This document shows positions 1-7,849 of a stretch of DNA of 23,385 nt, piece after piece; within the stretch, counting starts at the first letter, position 1; the number at the start of each line of letters is the position of its first letter. The position numbers and the translations under genes are program-made. Location of the stretch: contig CAMZFU010000013.1 of the NCBI GenBank assembly GCA_947306185.1, forward strand, positions 1 to 23,385, written 5' to 3'. The notes below the pieces were generated by a model. That model ran no database searches, had not been told where the DNA came from, and was given only the letters and a program-made list of their open reading frames with translations. This DNA is from an uncultured Pseudomonadota bacterium (GTDB lineage: Bacteria; Pseudomonadota; Alphaproteobacteria; Rs-D84).

Positions 1-491
1 TGATATTTACCCGCCTCCAAATATTCTGGACGCACGCACGCAATTTCATGCCCCCACGCATCACCACGATCACCGTTCCATGGACCGCCAGCATATGGAC
101 CACGCGCCGCCACCGCAATAAGGCATAATTTGTAATACAGTCGTTTGGAAATATGATGTTCTTTTGGATTTACCAACCCCAACAACACACCGTAATTTGA
201 TAATGGTGTTTTGTAAATACGATAATATTGCTCTTCGTTGATTTTGTATTTAACTGGTTCAACAAATGCGACATTGTTGTTGTCTGAATCTATAAAATCT
301 TCACAGATTTGCGTATAACTTTCTGCGTCCAGGTTTTGGCCATATATCGACATATAATCACGCAGATTAAACCCATGCTCAACCATTCTGCGTGTAAGTT
401 CTCGATATTTTTTACGATTACGTTCATCTTGCTGTTGCGCCATCTGTTGACGTGCCGATGACGAGCCAATATTTTGGGTATCTGTTTGCAT
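1..491 (-). CDS. Hypothetical protein, 3' part beyond the window edge
   Basis: An open frame runs from an ATG at 489-491 to the left edge without a stop (163 codons seen). An AAAGGA ribosome-binding site lies about 7 bases before the ATG, which supports the start. The N-terminus is polar and rich in Gln, Arg and Lys (begins MQTDTQNIGSSSARQQMAQQ), with no signal peptide or membrane segment. Further in there are many Tyr and charged residues and a Gly-rich stretch (RGPYAGGPWNGDRGD, about residues 130-144). I do not recognise the family, and its C-terminal end is not visible. It diverges from the gene at 604, and the two start regions share a 112-bp spacer. Real coding is likely because of the long open frame and the good ribosome-binding site; function unknown. 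Confidence 0.7.
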   Translation of the reverse strand, partial: MQTDTQNIGSSSARQQMAQQQDERNRKKYRELTRRMVEHGFNLRDYMSIYGQNLDAESYTQICEDFIDSDNNNVAFVEPVKYKINEEQYYRIYKTPLSNYGVLLGLVNPKEHHISKRLYYKLCLIAVAARGPYAGGPWNGDRGDAWGHEIACVRPEYLEAGKY

Positions 492-511
492 AGTGAGTCC
501 TTTGTTTTCTA

Positions 512-576
512 CATATTCGCACAAAAAAAATGGATGTCAAATTTTCCTTGACTTTATCCGATACTGCTATGATTAT
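512..576. promoter_or_regulatory. Back-to-back promoters for the divergent genes at 491 and 604
   Basis: On the plus strand TTGACT (548-553) is followed after 17 bases by GATTAT (571-576). An overlapping TGCTATGAT (565-573) is an alternative extended -10. The transcript would start near 583 and carry the AAAGGA site before the ATG at 604. On the minus strand a perfect TTGACA lies at 535-540, but its -10 is weak (AATATG at 512-517 with 17 bases, or TATGTA at 510-515 with 19). The two -35 boxes are only 7 bp apart, so polymerases may compete. Motif reading only. Confidence 0.5.
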
Positions 577-603
577 ATATTCAAGAAACAAAAAGGATTT
601 TAT

Positions 604-1023
604 ATGCCAAATACTACTATTCCAAGACCTTTAAATGACCGTGACCAAGAATTTGTTCCTGTTATTCCAAACTTGGCTGCTCTTGTAAATGAACCATACA
701 CAAACCTGCCTAATGGTTTTACAAAAGAAAAAGTGTCACAGGCAATAAACGCCATTTATTTGGTATACTCACCAACAGGCATACCTACTCCAAATGTAGA
801 TTCTGCAAGTTTATTATGTTGGTACGGTGATGATGTTGAAAGTCTGCAAAAAGATATTAATAAAGAATTCGGTATACGTCTCACATTTGACTATGTTTAT
901 AAAACACCCGTCCTTGATTTATATAAAAAAGTCATGGATATATTAAGTGTAAAAAAACCGATATCGGAAATTATGGGTGCACTTATTATGGCAAAAGGAC
1001 CCAAAGGGCAAAAAAACAAATAA
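604..1023 (+). CDS. Small protein resembling an acyl carrier protein without the carrier serine
   Basis: The protein has 139 residues. The start at 604 is chosen because AAAGGA lies about 8 bases before it and the sequence upstream in frame (from 493) covers the promoter and is not protein-like. Residues 40-113 follow the layout of an acyl carrier protein: a first helix (KEKVSQAINAIYLVY), a loop, then YGDDVESLQKDINKEFGIRL and TPVLDLYKKVMDIL. These resemble the helix II and helix IV regions around the DSL motif of carrier proteins. At the place of the phosphopantetheine serine there is GDD, so the prosthetic group could not attach there. The tail is basic (KGPKGQKNK). No signal peptide is seen. 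The fold assignment is an inference from a weak resemblance; it could also be an unrelated small helical protein. It appears to be a single-gene transcript with its own promoter and terminator. Confidence 0.65.
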   Translation: MPNTTIPRPLNDRDQEFVPVIPNLAALVNEPYTNLPNGFTKEKVSQAINAIYLVYSPTGIPTPNVDSASLLCWYGDDVESLQKDINKEFGIRLTFDYVYKTPVLDLYKKVMDILSVKKPISEIMGALIMAKGPKGQKNK

Positions 1024-1048
1024 AAAACCGACCAAATGGTCGGTTTTT
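1023..1048. terminator. Bidirectional intrinsic terminator
   Basis: An 11-bp stem AAAAACCGACC / GGTCGGTTTTT with the loop AAAT forms between the convergent genes at 604 and 1050. It has A residues on one side and T residues on the other, so it can stop transcription from both directions. It begins at the last base of the plus-strand stop codon and ends one base before the stop of the antiporter gene. Confidence 0.85.
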
Positions 1049-1049
1049 C

Positions 1050-2759
1050 TTAATTATGTTGATCGGTTAATGCGTTATCTAATTCGGAATAATTTTCCAA
1101 ACGCATTTCGTTTAATAATTTTGATACAACATCATCGGCGATGCCCAATTGCCCCAACACCCCACGTGCCAGCATCAATGAAGATTCTATTGTTTCGGGC
1201 CATACTTCTTGGACACCTTCTTTGATAAGAACACGCGATTCTGTCAAATTACGTGCACGTGCAAATATTTTGACTTTTGGCGCAATACTTTTTACTGTCA
1301 ATACCGCGTTACGGGCGGTGCCACTGTTATCCAACGCAATTACAACCGCCCGCACACGACGATTGGCAAGGCCGAATTCTCGTAACACAGATGAATTCGT
1401 GCTATCCCCATAAAATACATTGTATCCACTTTCACGGCCCAACATAACCGCATTTACATTTAAATCTATTGCAACATAAGGTATTTTGCGTACCCCCAAC
1501 ACGTATGCAATTATTTGCCCCACACGTCCAAAACCACATATTACGACAACTGGTTGTTGGGCACTTGCACCCGCATTAAGTTGTTTCTGGCGTGATTTTG
1601 CAAACCATTTTGTTGAACGACTTATACGGTCGTGAATCGCCAACAAGAACGGTGTTGAAATAATCGACAAGATAATTATCGCCGTCAAAATTTCTTGGTG
1701 TGCCGGTGGAACCGCAGATATACCACTGGTCTTCATGGTTTGGAACATCAATAATGCGAATTCACCGCCCTGGCTCAACATCAATGCGATAAGGCGTGCA
1801 TCGTGTAATGCAACATTACGTACACGTGCCACCATAAACAATGCGACGAACTTCACACATACCAAACCGACCATACCCAGTAATACAATGTACCAATTAT
1901 TCCCCAATACGTTTATATTCAACCCCATGCCCAACGATATAAAGAATAAAGAAAGGAACAATAATGCATATGGCCCTATTTCTGCACGTATTTGGTGGCT
2001 GTAAATTGTTTCAGACATTAACATACCGGCCAAGAACGCGCCCAGCCCCGCCGGCAGGCCCAATAAATCCATTACTACCGCCCATAAAGCAATATTCAAC
2101 ATAATAACCAATAAAAATGCCTCATGCGATCTTAATTTTGATACACGTTTGATAAGAGGATTTAATATAAAACGCCCAACAACCACAACACCAAATATTA
2201 ATGTTACGGTCGTCACAAAAACGTCAATTACCGCCGCACCCAAATTAAATGAACGCCCCGCCAAAACAGGCAACATGGCAAGCAACGGTATTGATAACAA
2301 ATCTTGGAACAACAGAATTGAAAATGTTTGATGCCCCATATTTGTATTCAACTGATTTCTGTCGGTCAGTAATTGCATATCTTCGGATGTACTGGACATT
2401 GCCATCAACAACGATACCGTTATAACACCCATAATTGACCACGGTGTTACACCAACCAAAATCGGGAACAACATAACTGCAACCATCAAAACCTGGGCCG
2501 CGCCGAACCCAAAAATAGTTCTACGCATTTGCCACAGACGTTTCATATTGATTTCCAATCCGATATTAAACCACAAAAATAATATGCCCAAATCGCCAAG
2601 GAACGTCCACGTTTCATTTACCTGAAACAAATCCAAAACATATGGTCCCGACAGTATGCCCGCGACCAAGAATGCGACCAACGCACCAACACGCGCAATA
2701 CGTAACGTGAATACCAAAAGAAAAACTATTGCAAAAAACAGCAATACTGATACAGACAT
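1050..2759 (-). CDS. Kef-type monovalent cation:proton antiporter with RCK domain
   Basis: The protein has 569 residues. The N-terminal two thirds (about residues 1-385) is very hydrophobic with about 12 membrane segments and conserved stretches of the CPA2 Na+/H+ exchanger fold, such as LGDLGILFLWFNIGLEI and GLPAGLGAFLAGMLMSE. The C-terminal part (from about residue 402) is a TrkA-N/RCK domain with the nucleotide-binding loop GFGRVG and a Rossmann-like order of strands. This architecture is that of KefB/KefC and YbaL, inner-membrane transporters that move K+ or Na+ against protons and are gated by the cytoplasmic domain. There is no clear TrkA-C domain. The start has GGGGAG about 9 bases upstream. 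It follows rsmA on the same strand, but an extended -10 box in the spacer suggests a promoter of its own. The ion and the ligand cannot be told from sequence. Confidence 0.9.
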   Translation of the reverse strand: MSVSVLLFFAIVFLLVFTLRIARVGALVAFLVAGILSGPYVLDLFQVNETWTFLGDLGILFLWFNIGLEINMKRLWQMRRTIFGFGAAQVLMVAVMLFPILVGVTPWSIMGVITVSLLMAMSSTSEDMQLLTDRNQLNTNMGHQTFSILLFQDLLSIPLLAMLPVLAGRSFNLGAAVIDVFVTTVTLIFGVVVVGRFILNPLIKRVSKLRSHEAFLLVIMLNIALWAVVMDLLGLPAGLGAFLAGMLMSETIYSHQIRAEIGPYALLFLSLFFISLGMGLNINVLGNNWYIVLLGMVGLVCVKFVALFMVARVRNVALHDARLIALMLSQGGEFALLMFQTMKTSGISAVPPAHQEILTAIIILSIISTPFLLAIHDRISRSTKWFAKSRQKQLNAGASAQQPVVVICGFGRVGQIIAYVLGVRKIPYVAIDLNVNAVMLGRESGYNVFYGDSTNSSVLREFGLANRRVRAVVIALDNSGTARNAVLTVKSIAPKVKIFARARNLTESRVLIKEGVQEVWPETIESSLMLARGVLGQLGIADDVVSKLLNEMRLENYSELDNALTDQHN

Positions 2760-2788
2760 TATTCTCTCTCCCCTATAAACTCAAAGTT

Positions 2789-2797
2789 ATTATAGCA
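2789..2797 (-). promoter_or_regulatory. Extended -10 promoter of the antiporter gene
   Basis: On the minus strand the bases read TGCTATAAT, a perfect TGnTATAAT extended -10. A TTGCAT at 2814-2819 could be a -35 with a long 19-base spacer. Transcription would begin near 2782, about 22 bases before the antiporter ATG. The motif lies in the gap after rsmA, with no terminator between, so read-through from rsmA is also possible. Confidence 0.55.
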
Positions 2798-2811
2798 AAA
2801 ATGTATTGTAC

Positions 2812-3639
2812 CTATGCAACCAATTTTTTTGATATTTCTAAAAATTTTTTTGGGTCTATTTCTTCGGCGCGCTCTGTTCCATTCAGGCCAAAATCCGCCC
2901 AATTCACATCACGCATTATTCCGCGTATCATTTTGCGCCGCATTCCAAATAAACGTGCAGTAAGGTTTTCAATATTTTTTATATCACCAATATTTTTTAT
3001 TTTCTCTGCGTTTGGAATTATCTGAACAACGGCGCTTTCAACACGTGGGCGCGGAACGAAAGCAGTTGACGGAACATTAAATAATATTTTTGCATCCGCA
3101 ACCAATGATACCAACACCGCCAAACGACCATATTGTTCGTCCCCAGTATGCGCAACAATTCTTTCCGCCACTTCGCGTTGAAACATCAATGTCATAGATT
3201 TAATTGGCACACCGCATGCAACATCATGCAACCATCGCACCAATAATTCTGTGCCAACATTATACGGTAAATTAGAACATATTGCGAAATCACCGCCGGC
3301 AATTTTTGTCATATCAACACGCAATGCATCATCATAAATCACATTAAATCTGTTATCAGATGCGGCAACGATTTGCGACAAAATCGGTTCTGTTGTTTTA
3401 TCTTTTTCAATGGCGATAACATTTTTTGCACCGGCCATTAATAACGCACGCGACAGGCCACCTGGTCCCGGTCCAACCTCTATTACCGTGGTTGATTCTA
3501 TATCTGGAACCGCGCGCGCAATGCGACCGGTTAAATTCAAATCAAACAAGAAATTTTGACCGAATTGCTTCTTAGGTTCCAAACCTGATGCACGCATCAT
3601 TTCGGAAACGGGTGGCAAAGATGATAATTTATCCATCAT
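2812..3639 (-). CDS. rsmA: 16S rRNA (adenine(1518)-N(6)/adenine(1519)-N(6))-dimethyltransferase
   Basis: This 275-residue protein is the KsgA/RsmA enzyme that dimethylates two adjacent adenines in the 3' terminal hairpin of 16S rRNA late in small-subunit assembly, using S-adenosylmethionine. The family signatures are clear: KKQFGQNFL near residue 23, the SAM-binding loop EVGPGPGG (54-61), the acidic end of strand 2 (AIEKD, 76-80), and the catalytic NLPYN (123-127). The length is normal for the family. The first ATG (3637-3639) overlaps the recR stop as ATGA; a second ATG follows at once and either may be used. The overlap suggests translational coupling with recR. Loss of this enzyme gives kasugamycin resistance in other bacteria. 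Confidence 0.97.
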   Translation of the reverse strand: MMDKLSSLPPVSEMMRASGLEPKKQFGQNFLFDLNLTGRIARAVPDIESTTVIEVGPGPGGLSRALLMAGAKNVIAIEKDKTTEPILSQIVAASDNRFNVIYDDALRVDMTKIAGGDFAICSNLPYNVGTELLVRWLHDVACGVPIKSMTLMFQREVAERIVAHTGDEQYGRLAVLVSLVADAKILFNVPSTAFVPRPRVESAVVQIIPNAEKIKNIGDIKNIENLTARLFGMRRKMIRGIMRDVNWADFGLNGTERAEEIDPKKFLEISKKLVA

Positions 3640-4232
3640 AATGTGCGTCGCCCCCCGAACGCCAATGACAATGTCCCATCATCAATATAATCTAAATCAC
3701 CACCTAATGGAACACCTGACGCAAGTTCACTAAATGTAACATTAGTATCACCAAGTGTTGATATTATATACTGTTGTGTCGTTTTACCTTCAACCGTATT
3801 GGGTAATGCGAAAATAATTTCTGTGATTTTTTCATTTGCGATACGCGATTGCAAATTCCCCATATTCAAATCATCTGGTGTAATACCGGCAACCCCAGAC
3901 AACAAACCGCCCAATATATGATATCGACCATTAAATACGCCTGATTTTTCCAACACCCAAACATCCGATAAATCACGCACCAAACACAGCATTCCATTTG
4001 CACGCGCCATATCACGACAATATTCACAACAATCTGTATTTTTATCCGTCAACACCCCACAAATCGGGCAAGGATATATATTTTCATTTGCATCAACCAA
4101 TGCATCAACTAATTTTTCAATACGCCCAGTTTTATCCTGTAACAGCCCCAATACAATGCGCCGCGCTGCGCGATTTCCAACGCGCGGCAACTTTGCAAAT
4201 TGTTTAATAAGTTTTTCTATCTTTGGGTTCAT
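3636..4232 (-). CDS. recR: Recombination mediator protein RecR
   Basis: RecR works with RecO (and RecF) to load RecA on single-stranded DNA at gaps. The protein has 198 residues from the ATG at 4230-4232, the family's usual length, and begins MNPKIEKLIKQFAKLPRVGN as expected. A TTG at 4248-4250 would add six residues and is less likely. In order: the N-terminal helix-hairpin-helix (LPRVGNRAARR), a C4 zinc site CPIC...CEYC (Cys55, 58, 69, 72), a Toprim domain with GRYHILGGLLSG, and a C-terminal Walker-like strand. One oddity: the Toprim motif that usually reads CVVE reads CLVR here, so the acidic residue is Arg86. There is no clear Shine-Dalgarno. It sits 18 bases after the carboxypeptidase gene and overlaps rsmA by 3 bases. 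Confidence 0.95.
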   Translation of the reverse strand: MNPKIEKLIKQFAKLPRVGNRAARRIVLGLLQDKTGRIEKLVDALVDANENIYPCPICGVLTDKNTDCCEYCRDMARANGMLCLVRDLSDVWVLEKSGVFNGRYHILGGLLSGVAGITPDDLNMGNLQSRIANEKITEIIFALPNTVEGKTTQQYIISTLGDTNVTFSELASGVPLGGDLDYIDDGTLSLAFGGRRTL

Positions 4233-4250
4233 ATACTGATACCATAGCAA

Positions 4251-5390
4251 TTAATGAAATACATAGCAATCAATTCCAGCGGAAATCGCACGATTTTTCA
4301 ACCCCTGGGCAGTGGATTCCGAAAGTCCGGTTACGCGCACACGATATAACCCCGTTCCCGTTGGTTCAATATGTGCACTTGCCCCCAACGTGTTTCTAAC
4401 CCGTGCAACCATAGAATTAGCAGAATCCATTGAAGAAAACGCACCAAATTGTACACCGACGCCACCAGTTGCATATTGAATCTTGGGCGCATCAGATGCA
4501 TATTTTTGGACGATTGGCGATGTAACCGGCGCCGGTTCCGAATGAACATAAGGTGTCGTGCTGGGCGTATTGCTTGCAACCGCCGGCATATTTTTATCCA
4601 ATAACGCAAAACCGCGATTCAACATATTCGTTGATACGGTTGAACGCACATCCTTGGTTTCCGCACCTAACACCACAGAAATCAAACGGTGGCCACCACG
4701 TGACGCGGTTGCAACCAACGAATATTTTGATTTATTTGTGTAACCTGTTTTCATACCATCGCAACCCGGATATGTTTCTAACAAACGGTTACCGTTGCTG
4801 TAAGTTTTGCCGTTATATGTCCAATTTTTTATACCAAAATATTTCCAATATTGCGGAAAATGTTTATACACCGCCATAGACAATAATGCGATATCACGCG
4901 CCGTTGATAAATGATCGTCATCCGGCAACCCAGAAGAATTTTCAAAATTTGTATGTGATAATCCAATTTCACGCGCAACACGTGTCATCAACGATGCAAA
5001 TGTCCCCTCTTTGCCACCTTTTAAGTTTTCTGCCAACACACGTGCAACATCATTCGCGCTGTACACCGCAAGTGCGATAATTGCATCTTCGACACGGATT
5101 TTTGTCCCCGCACTTAAACCCAATTTTACCGGTGCGGCCGCGGCGGCACTGCTTGATACAATCAGGTAATCATCCAAATGCAACCGTCCGTGTTCCAATG
5201 CATCAAACGTCAGGTAAAGCGTCATTATCTTGGTTAAACTTGCCGGGTAATTTGTTTGATTTGCGTTCTCTGCAATAAGTACGCGCCCGGTATCCATGTC
5301 GGCAACCAATGCCGCACGATAATTTGCCGCATGTGCAAAACTGCACGCAAGCATTAACGGCAAAGCAAATAAAAGTTTTCTCGTTTCCAT
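4251..5390 (-). CDS. D-alanyl-D-alanine carboxypeptidase with SPOR domain
   Basis: A periplasmic penicillin-binding protein of the PBP5/DacA-DacF type (379 residues) that trims the terminal D-Ala from peptidoglycan stem peptides. A signal peptide (METRKLLFALPLMLACSFAHA) is cut near residue 21. The three active-site motifs are present: SLTK (Ser51, Lys54), SAN (111-113) and KTG (214-216). After a linker rich in Pro, Thr and Ser (about 270-305) comes a C-terminal SPOR domain (309-379), which binds denuded glycan strands and often targets proteins to the division site. This domain pair is common in Alphaproteobacteria. There is no C-terminal amphipathic anchor as in E. coli PBP5. No Shine-Dalgarno is visible, and the putative -10 lies only seven bases before the ATG, so the message may be leaderless. 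It precedes recR and rsmA and is probably co-transcribed with them. Confidence 0.95.
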   Translation of the reverse strand: METRKLLFALPLMLACSFAHAANYRAALVADMDTGRVLIAENANQTNYPASLTKIMTLYLTFDALEHGRLHLDDYLIVSSSAAAAAPVKLGLSAGTKIRVEDAIIALAVYSANDVARVLAENLKGGKEGTFASLMTRVAREIGLSHTNFENSSGLPDDDHLSTARDIALLSMAVYKHFPQYWKYFGIKNWTYNGKTYSNGNRLLETYPGCDGMKTGYTNKSKYSLVATASRGGHRLISVVLGAETKDVRSTVSTNMLNRGFALLDKNMPAVASNTPSTTPYVHSEPAPVTSPIVQKYASDAPKIQYATGGVGVQFGAFSSMDSANSMVARVRNTLGASAHIEPTGTGLYRVRVTGLSESTAQGLKNRAISAGIDCYVFH

Positions 5391-5397
5391 GAAACTA

Positions 5398-5427
5398 ATG
5401 TTAGTAAAAAATTGCTTTCGCGGTCAA
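5398..5427 (-). promoter_or_regulatory. Promoter of the carboxypeptidase-recR-rsmA group
   Basis: On the minus strand TTGACC (5422-5427) is followed after 18 bases by TAACAT (5398-5403). Seven bases separate this -10 from the ATG, which places the expected transcription start at or next to the start codon. The -35 directly abuts the stop codon of the upstream exporter gene. The -10 matches the consensus at only four of six positions. Confidence 0.4.
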
Positions 5428-7218
5428 TTATTTTTTTGCATCATCTTGCAAGAAACCACCCGATTGCATTTTCCACAATTTTGCGTATTCGCCACCACGT
5501 CGCAGTAATTGGTTATGCGTACCAGATTCTATTATTTTACCTTTTTCCAAGACAACTATCCTGTCCATATTACGCAACGTGGATAAACGGTGTGCAATCG
5601 CAATTGTTGTACGATTCTTGGATAATTTTTCAAATGATTTCTGAATTGATACCTCGGTCTCACTATCCAGTGCAGATGTCGCCTCGTCCAATATCAAAAT
5701 TGGTGCATCTTTCAAAAATGCACGCGCAATCGCGATACGTTGACGTTGACCACCGGACATTTTTATCCCACGGTCACCAACCAATGTTTCATATTTCTTT
5801 TCGGTTGATAAAATAAACGCGTGTGCAGACGCACTTTTTGCCGCCGCGTGAATTTCCGCATCTGTGGCACCCGGACGACCATATGCAATATTATCGCGTA
5901 TTGTCCGATTAAACATTGCGGGGTCTTGCGGAATAAACGCGATATTTTCACGCAACGACAATTGCGTTATATCACGAATATCGTGCCCATCGACCAAAAT
6001 CGCGCCACCTTTGACATCATAAAAACGCATCAGCAAATTAACCAATGTTGTTTTTCCGGCACCCGACGGGCCAACAATACCGACACGTTCACCTGGCTTT
6101 ATTGTCAAAGACAAATCGCGCAAAACATAACGATTTTTATATTTGAACGAAACGTTTTTAAATTCTATTTTACCGTGTTTTACGACCAATTCGCCGGCAT
6201 CGGGTTTGTCCATAACTTCAATCGGCACAACCAATTCATTATATGCCTTGGTCGCCGCAGACATATTTTCAATAATGGTCGGTATTGCATCAATAACTAC
6301 ACTTATCTGCATTACGACCATATTGTAAACCGATATGGAATAAACGATATCTGATATTTCCATTTCTTGTTTTGCGAACAAATATACGCACAGCATAACA
6401 GTCATTCCGAACATTGTATCCCACAGATATGCTGGTACCGTCATAGAAATACGTTGCCAAAATGCCGAACGACGACGTAATTTAACATTTTCTGTTCTGA
6501 TTGGATCCATATAGTTATGTTCACGTGCAACACCCGCAAATAATTTGACATTGGTCGCATTGGAAAAACTGTCCACTAATTTCCCGGTCAGTTTTGCATT
6601 AGAATCAGACACATCTTGGGCACTGCGTTTAATTGGCTTGCGCAGGCGCCACATGAAAAATGCACGGACCGTGAAAATAAAGATAAACGAAAATGCGACA
6701 TATTTGTTGACCGTGAACAATGCAAATGAATTAACAATGGCCATTATCAACATAACCACCGTACCCCAACATTCAAATATAATCGTACCGATACCGCGCG
6801 TAATATCGCTTATACGGGAATAAACCTGACCAGCCATACGGTTTACCCAAAACGCCATAGATTGGGAATGAACATAATCGGTCAAAGTTTCCGATATTTT
6901 ACGTGTAACCTTGGGGCCCAAAAAGGATTCACCCCACCTGCGTAACAGAACCAACGAACTTGTTGCAATATTCAATATGGTAATTAATAAAACCGTTGGC
7001 AGGCAATGTTTAATAAGGTCCACATCTTTTGGTGCATTTTCCAACATGGCCACAATCCAACGTTGGTACGTTGGCCACAAAACAGAATCAAAACCAATTA
7101 AAAGCCGCACAAACCATACAATAATCAACAGCCACCACAACCCCTTAAAGATGTGGCGCGCATAAAATCCAATAACCGTTTTCGGCATACTTGTAATAGT
7201 TTTATCTGTTTTTTTCAT
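5428..7218 (-). CDS. ABC exporter, fused permease and ATPase (MsbA-like)
   Basis: A half-transporter of 596 residues that should dimerise in the inner membrane to export a lipid, drug or peptide. The N-terminal part (about 20-330) has six membrane segments of the ABC exporter type 1 fold. The C-terminal ATPase has Walker A GPSGAGKT (383-390), Q-loop IPQDP (429-433), signature MSGGQRQ (487-493), Walker B ILILDE (507-512) and the H-loop IAHRLS. The start at 7218 is chosen because GGGAAA precedes it and the predicted promoter at 7244-7271 lies just upstream; a longer open frame to 7524 runs opposite the neighbouring acetyltransferase gene and is not credible. The substrate cannot be told; the general form fits MsbA and multidrug exporters. 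It diverges from the acetyltransferase gene at 7304. Confidence 0.93.
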   Translation of the reverse strand: MKKTDKTITSMPKTVIGFYARHIFKGLWWLLIIVWFVRLLIGFDSVLWPTYQRWIVAMLENAPKDVDLIKHCLPTVLLITILNIATSSLVLLRRWGESFLGPKVTRKISETLTDYVHSQSMAFWVNRMAGQVYSRISDITRGIGTIIFECWGTVVMLIMAIVNSFALFTVNKYVAFSFIFIFTVRAFFMWRLRKPIKRSAQDVSDSNAKLTGKLVDSFSNATNVKLFAGVAREHNYMDPIRTENVKLRRRSAFWQRISMTVPAYLWDTMFGMTVMLCVYLFAKQEMEISDIVYSISVYNMVVMQISVVIDAIPTIIENMSAATKAYNELVVPIEVMDKPDAGELVVKHGKIEFKNVSFKYKNRYVLRDLSLTIKPGERVGIVGPSGAGKTTLVNLLMRFYDVKGGAILVDGHDIRDITQLSLRENIAFIPQDPAMFNRTIRDNIAYGRPGATDAEIHAAAKSASAHAFILSTEKKYETLVGDRGIKMSGGQRQRIAIARAFLKDAPILILDEATSALDSETEVSIQKSFEKLSKNRTTIAIAHRLSTLRNMDRIVVLEKGKIIESGTHNQLLRRGGEYAKLWKMQSGGFLQDDAKK

Positions 7219-7243
7219 GATAATTTTCCCATAAAATATTGGC

Positions 7244-7293
7244 ATACTATCATTACCGATATTTCTTGCAATTGCAAGAAAGTTTTTTATAAT
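7244..7293. promoter_or_regulatory. Symmetric divergent promoter pair sharing one -35 hexamer
   Basis: TTGCAA at 7266-7271 is its own reverse complement, so it can act as -35 on both strands. On the plus strand TATAAT (7288-7293) follows after exactly 16 bases. On the minus strand TAGTAT (7244-7249) also follows after exactly 16 bases. The plus-strand box drives the acetyltransferase, whose ATG is only ten bases beyond TATAAT; the minus-strand box drives the ABC exporter, with a leader of about 19 bases. Read from motifs only. Confidence 0.55.
7262..7281. repeat. Perfect 20-bp palindrome over the divergent promoters
   Basis: The sequence TTTCTTGCAATTGCAAGAAA is identical on both strands with no central gap. 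It sits midway between two divergent start codons and covers the -35 region of both promoters. Its length and perfect dyad symmetry are those of a binding site for a dimeric helix-turn-helix regulator, which would act on both genes at once. No regulator gene lies beside it. Confidence 0.75.
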
Positions 7294-7303
7294 ACCGCAC
7301 ATT

Positions 7304-7849
7304 ATGAATAATCGTGTTAAACTTGAAGATTTTTCGTTACAACACCTTGCCACACAGATGCGCGAATTTAACGAAAATGTCGCCGGCAACAAAAATCGCC
7401 TGATTCCATGGTTTTGGTGGGCGCGTCGTGGTGATTTGGCACGATTCAGATTCATATTTAATGCCCTGGTGGCGGAACAAATTGCAACCAAGGGACACCA
7501 ATTACCATATAACAAGAAATTCATAATTCGTCATGACAACGAATTTGCCGGTGTTATTGGATTGGACAATGTATTCCAAGATGCACCGCGCGCGGAAATG
7601 TGGTTATATCTTGATTACGAATATACTGGGCAACATATCGCATCAACCGCGGTTAAAAAGGCAGAAGAATTCGCAAAATCAAAATCTGTTTATCAAATAG
7701 CGGCAAAAATATCGCCCCGAAACGATAGAATATACCGCGTATTGACCGCAAACAAATATCGTATGTTTTCGGCCCAGAAAAATTACAATGGCGCGACATA
7801 TCAACAGATTTGGTTAAAAACATTAAACGATAAAAATGTTGAAAAATAA
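7304..7849 (+). CDS. GNAT-family N-acetyltransferase (RimJ/RimL-like)
   Basis: A cytoplasmic protein of 181 residues with the layout of the Gcn5-related acetyltransferases that move an acetyl group from acetyl-CoA to an amine. The order fits the RimJ/RimL type: an N-terminal helical part (LQHLATQMREF), a central strand (KKFIIRHDNEFAGVIGLDNV), the strand AEMWLYLDYEYTGQ with a degenerate CoA-binding loop (GQHIAS), the helix TAVKKAEEFA, and SPRNDRIYRVLTANKYR, which matches the usual N-x-x-x-x-x-V-L-x-x-x-G/N-F/Y pattern near the C-terminus. The substrate is unknown; ribosomal-protein N-termini and small antibiotics are both known in the family. There is no Shine-Dalgarno, and TATAAT is ten bases from the ATG, so the message is probably leaderless or almost so. 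The gene ends just before tRNA-Glu. Confidence 0.85.
   Translation: MNNRVKLEDFSLQHLATQMREFNENVAGNKNRLIPWFWWARRGDLARFRFIFNALVAEQIATKGHQLPYNKKFIIRHDNEFAGVIGLDNVFQDAPRAEMWLYLDYEYTGQHIASTAVKKAEEFAKSKSVYQIAAKISPRNDRIYRVLTANKYRMFSAQKNYNGATYQQIWLKTLNDKNVEK

Noticed and set aside
493..603. N-terminal extension of the small carrier-like protein from an ATG at 493
   Set aside because: This part contains the promoter boxes and has no ribosome-binding site; the ATG at 604 has AAAGGA at proper distance.
4233..4250. TTG start of recR six codons upstream
   Set aside because: The ATG at 4232 fits the family N-terminus; the TTG has no better ribosome-binding site, though it cannot be fully excluded.
7219..7524. 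Extended start of the ABC exporter running opposite the acetyltransferase gene
   Set aside because: It would overlap the acetyltransferase coding region and both promoters; ATG 7218 gives the usual family length of about 596 residues.
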